Below are positions 14,661-17,283 of a stretch of 17,283 bases of DNA, piece after piece. This DNA comes from Burkholderiaceae bacterium. Lineage in GTDB: Bacteria; Pseudomonadota; Gammaproteobacteria; Burkholderiales; Burkholderiaceae_E. The position numbers and the translations under genes are program-made. The stretch is taken from NCBI GenBank assembly GCA_023258775.1, contig JALQWJ010000007.1:1-17283 (forward strand). Reading direction: 5' to 3'. The notes beneath the pieces were generated by a model, which saw only the letters and a program-made list of their open reading frames with translations, was not told the DNA's origin and ran no database searches. Position 1 is the first letter of the stretch. Each line of letters opens with the position of its first letter.

Positions 14661-15965
14661 ATGAATAAGCAAAACAAACGACGCCATTTTTTGGAAATGG
14701 CTGGCACGACAGGCATGGCGGGGATTCTTGCATCGCGTCAGGCACCGGCGTTCGCTCAGGGCACTAACCTGCATTGGCTGCGCTGGAATGATTTTGTACC
14801 CGCCTGTGACCAGTTGTTTCGGCAAGGCATCATCCCCGATGCGGAAAAAGCGCTTGGTGTGAAGATTCGTTATGAAACAGTTAACGGAAATGATCTGCAG
14901 CCTCGCATCACTTCGGGCATCCAGTCTGGCGCAGGCCCCGATTTGATGATGCTTTTCAATAATCATCCGCATCTTTATCGCGCAAGTCTGGCTGATGTCT
15001 CTGACGTTGCCGAGGAAATCGCTAAGGCCCAGGGCAGCTGGTACAAGGTAGCGTCTGCAAATTGTTCGTCGGGTGGCAGATTTTTCTCGGTCCCCATGGC
15101 CCTGATTGGCGCAATGAATGCCTATCGCAAGTCCTGGTTCGCTGAGGTGGGTTACAGCAGCTTTCCTAAAACTTGGGATCAGTATCGGGATGCGGGTAAA
15201 AAACTGAAAGCCAAGGGCTATCCTATTGGCCAGTCGTTTGGACAATCCTTTGGCGACCCACCAACATTTGCTTACCCATTGTTATGGTCCTTCGGTGGTG
15301 CCGAGCTAGACAGTCGCGGCGCTGTCGTCATCAACTCCAAAGAGACGGTTGAAGCGGTTCGTTGGATGACTGCAGCTTGGAAAGATGCCTTCGATGAGGG
15401 TGGCCTAGCTTGGGACGATGCATCAAATAACCGAGCGTTTTTAGCCGGTACCATTTGTTCAACGCTTAACGGCGCATCAATCTACATTGAATCCCTGAGA
15501 AAACCTGATGCTTATAAACAAGCTAACGGTGCCCCACTCAAGGATGATATTGCACACGCACCGCTTCCAGCTGGCCCCAAGGGTCAATTCGGTTTTCATA
15601 CCTTTACGTCCCACGTAATTCCCTCGTACTCAAAAAACGTCAAGGCAACAAAGGATTTAGTACGTTTCATCATGAAAGCAGAAAACTACGGGCGCTGGTT
15701 TGAGACTGGACAGGGTTTTTATACCCCAGGCACGCCGAGCTGGGAAACTCATGCGCTATGGAAGAAGGACCCGGTCATGGCCCCTTTCGCGGTCGCTGGT
15801 CAGCAAGGCCTAACGCCTGGCTACCCGGGCGAGCCCAACGCCAAGGCCGCAGAGGTTCTAACCAAATACCTCATCGGCAACATGTTCGCTTCCGCGATTA
15901 AGGGGCAAAAGGCTGAAGAAGCCGTCGCAGCCTGCGATGCGCAATTGAAGAAAATTTACGTTTGA
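14661..15965 (+). CDS. ABC importer extracellular solute-binding protein, family 1 (carbohydrate type)
   Basis: A 434-residue periplasmic receptor of the family-1 solute-binding type, which captures sugars, glycerol phosphates or related polyols. The start ATG at 14661 follows GGAGAGGTAGGG; a longer frame from 14628 reads through this ribosome site and is rejected. The N-terminus has KRRHFLEMAG and a hydrophobic stretch ending APAFAQG, a Tat-like signal. Family-type stretches include IPDAEKALGVKIRYETV, GAGPDLMMLFN, and the late FIMKAENYGRWFETGQGFYTP. It opens the operon with two MalF/MalG-type permeases; the ATPase should lie beyond the window. A Tat signal would mean folding in the cytoplasm before export. 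The ligand cannot be read from sequence. Confidence 0.92.
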   Translation: MNKQNKRRHFLEMAGTTGMAGILASRQAPAFAQGTNLHWLRWNDFVPACDQLFRQGIIPDAEKALGVKIRYETVNGNDLQPRITSGIQSGAGPDLMMLFNNHPHLYRASLADVSDVAEEIAKAQGSWYKVASANCSSGGRFFSVPMALIGAMNAYRKSWFAEVGYSSFPKTWDQYRDAGKKLKAKGYPIGQSFGQSFGDPPTFAYPLLWSFGGAELDSRGAVVINSKETVEAVRWMTAAWKDAFDEGGLAWDDASNNRAFLAGTICSTLNGASIYIESLRKPDAYKQANGAPLKDDIAHAPLPAGPKGQFGFHTFTSHVIPSYSKNVKATKDLVRFIMKAENYGRWFETGQGFYTPGTPSWETHALWKKDPVMAPFAVAGQQGLTPGYPGEPNAKAAEVLTKYLIGNMFASAIKGQKAEEAVAACDAQLKKIYV

Positions 15966-16002
15966 CGCTAATTCGCGCCGCATCGACGCTTGATCGCCGG
16001 CA

Positions 16003-16025
16003 GGCTGGGGTTAATAAGCCCCGCC
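16003..16025 (+). promoter_or_regulatory. Intergenic RNA hairpin between binding-protein and permease genes
   Basis: GGC-T-GGGG pairs with CCCC-GCC (one bulged T, eight-base loop TTAATAAG). It ends one base before the first possible permease ATG at 16027. No T-run follows. Such hairpins after binding-protein genes often stabilise the upstream message and lower permease expression. Here it would also mask the 16027 start. Confidence 0.45.
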
Positions 16026-16026
16026 T

Positions 16027-16962
16027 ATGGCACCCTATGTGGTTGAGATGAGTGCAATAACAAAAATTCGACCCCAAGTCCGTTGGCGACCTCTTGAAAA
16101 TGAGGGCAATCTTGCGTTTTTGCTCTTGTTGCCCACGATGGTATTGCTTGGTTTGTTCATTGCATACCCTTTTATCCGGGGTTTACTGTTATCGGTGACC
16201 GATACGCGGGTTGGTGTTGAGGGCCCCTTTGTTGGATTACAGAATTTTGAGCGACTTCTTAGTGACCCGATTTTTCATTTAGTTGTTTGGAATACCTGCT
16301 GGTACACCTTCGTCACCACAATTTTCAAGCTTGGATTAGGGCTTTGGCTGGCACTTTTACTGAATCGATCATTCCGCTTCAAGGCCTTCACCCGAGCATT
16401 CATTCTTTTGCCATTCATTATTCCTACGGTCTTGTCCACCTTCGCCTGGAAGTGGATGTTTGATCCCACGTTCAGCGTTTTGAACTGGATCCTTTATAAA
16501 CTTGGCTTCATCAGCTCAGCGGTCAATTGGCTCGGCGACCCTGAACTCGCGATGTTCTCCATCATCGTTGTCAATATCTGGCGGGGCGTTCCCTTTTTCG
16601 CAATTTCCTTGCTAGCTGGCCTCCAGACCATAAGTCCCGATCTCAATGAAGCGGCCGCTATCGACGGCGCGCCACCCTTAAAGCGCTTTTGGTACATCAC
16701 CTGGCCACTGCTTCTACCAGTGACCATGGTGGTTGTTCTTTTCTCGGTCATTCAAACCTTCGCAGACTTCCAGATTGTGTATGTACTCACTGGCGGTGGA
16801 CCTGCCAATGCGACCCACTTATTCTCGACCTATGCCTATCAACTTGGTGTTGGCACAGGTCTATTGAGCCAGGGTGCGGCCGTATCGCTTGCTATGTTTC
16901 CGATCCTGATGCTGATCGTTGTTGGACAACTTTTGTATATCCGAAGAGTCGAGGTGCGCTGA
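16027..16962 (+). CDS. ABC importer permease, MalF/UgpA type
   Basis: A 311-residue inner-membrane permease with about six membrane segments: FLLLLPTMVLLGLFIAYPF (31-49), WYTFVTTIFKLGLGLWLALLL (92-112), LLPFIIPTVLSTFAW (127-141), IIVVNIWRGVPFFAISLLAGL (179-199), VTMVVVLFSVIQTF after the cytoplasmic loop, and a last one near the C-terminus. The EAA loop, EAAAIDGAPPLKRFW at 208-222, is the docking site for the ATPase. The start is uncertain: neither the ATG at 16027 nor the in-frame ATG at 16048 has a strong ribosome site, and a hairpin abuts the first. It follows the binding protein by 61 nt and overlaps the next permease by one base (TGATG). Confidence 0.92.
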   Translation: MAPYVVEMSAITKIRPQVRWRPLENEGNLAFLLLLPTMVLLGLFIAYPFIRGLLLSVTDTRVGVEGPFVGLQNFERLLSDPIFHLVVWNTCWYTFVTTIFKLGLGLWLALLLNRSFRFKAFTRAFILLPFIIPTVLSTFAWKWMFDPTFSVLNWILYKLGFISSAVNWLGDPELAMFSIIVVNIWRGVPFFAISLLAGLQTISPDLNEAAAIDGAPPLKRFWYITWPLLLPVTMVVVLFSVIQTFADFQIVYVLTGGGPANATHLFSTYAYQLGVGTGLLSQGAAVSLAMFPILMLIVVGQLLYIRRVEVR

Positions 16963-17283
16963 TGATCGAGGGTGCAGCCTGGCGACGTTGGGTGTTCTTT
17001 CGCATTCCCCTGGCAGGTTTTCTGATTTTCCTGCTCTTCCCGTTTTACTGGATGATCATTACAACCTTCCGACCAGACTCGGAACTATATCGACCCTGGC
17101 GAGCAGCAAACTATGCTCCATTTTGGACCTGGGAACCCACGCTTACCCATGTCAAATATTTGTTCAATGAAACAGTCTTCACAACTTGGCTATGGAATAC
17201 GATGTTCATTGCCAGTGCGTCGACGATTATTTCGCTGATTTGTGGTGTTTTTGCCGGATATGCTTTGTCGCGTCTTAATTTCC
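16962..17283 (+). CDS. ABC importer permease, MalG/UgpE type, N-terminal part
   Basis: The frame opens at ATG 16962, sharing its A with the TGA of the first permease, and runs off the window after 107 codons. GAGGTG at 16951-16956 serves as ribosome site. It starts with a basic segment (WRRWVFFR), then membrane segment one (LAGFLIFLLFPFYWMIITTF). A periplasmic stretch typical of MalG-class proteins follows (FWTWEPTLTHVKYLF), then segment two with NTMFIASASTIISLICGVFAGYALSRL. It pairs with the preceding permease as the second half of the channel. Confidence 0.92.
   Translation, partial: MIEGAAWRRWVFFRIPLAGFLIFLLFPFYWMIITTFRPDSELYRPWRAANYAPFWTWEPTLTHVKYLFNETVFTTWLWNTMFIASASTIISLICGVFAGYALSRLNF

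Noticed and set aside
14613..15245. 210-codon open frame on the minus strand
   Set aside because: Antisense to the well-supported binding-protein gene; no ribosome site, and it is basic and low in family-like patterns.
1..17283. CRISPR array, tRNA, rRNA, insertion sequence or attachment site
   Set aside because: No regularly spaced direct repeats, cloverleaf-like sequence, transposase motifs or terminal repeats were seen by eye; a tRNAscan or IS search was not possible.

Overview
The window looks like chromosomal DNA of a betaproteobacterium, probably Burkholderiales (Alcaligenaceae-like). This is inferred from gene content: two Bug/TctC-type solute receptors without their membrane partners, a branched-chain-amino-acid-type ABC ATPase pair, a DctQM TRAP transporter, and a protein kinase fused to a universal stress protein domain. 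No rRNA, tRNA, CRISPR array, insertion sequence or integrase was seen. Coding density is high, and every clear gene reads through without frameshifts.

Layout. (1) 1-1995, plus strand: the tail of a LivG-type ATPase, a complete LivF-type ATPase and a zinc alcohol dehydrogenase. (2) 2023-4993, minus strand: dctQ, dctM and a Bug/TctC receptor in one tight operon, with no DctP receptor in view. (3) 5198-8013, plus strand: an argininosuccinate-lyase-superfamily enzyme carrying an export signal, then 4-hydroxyphenylpyruvate dioxygenase. The lyase is divergent from dctQ across about 200 nt that hold a 19-nt palindrome. (4) 8196-12190, minus strand: a second Bug receptor, then a phytanoyl-CoA-dioxygenase-family protein, a calcineurin-like phosphoesterase and a Ser/Thr kinase-USP fusion. 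The last three are joined by 4-nt stop/start overlaps. (5) 12389-14233: a small CxxCxxCC cysteine-cluster protein (plus strand), and a SET-domain protein with a GNAT/BioF2-like protein (minus strand). (6) 14234-14660: a 427-nt regulatory gap. (7) 14661-17283, plus strand: a carbohydrate-type (CUT1-like) ABC importer with a Tat-like exported binding protein and two permeases, the second cut by the window edge.

How the genes fit together. Uptake of small organic molecules dominates: parts of five solute-uptake systems lie within 17 kb. The alcohol dehydrogenase, the exported lyase and the hydroxyphenylpyruvate dioxygenase would feed or process such substrates. The middle block (8.2-14.2 kb) is different in kind. 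It gathers a kinase, a phosphoesterase, a 2-oxoglutarate-type dioxygenase, a SET methyltransferase, an acyltransferase-fold protein and a metal-binding cysteine protein. The translationally coupled dioxygenase-phosphoesterase-kinase/USP trio is the best candidate here for an uncharacterised regulatory module. The DctQM-Bug operon and the exported lyase are the next most unusual features. Several gene starts were set by Shine-Dalgarno position, not by the longest open frame.
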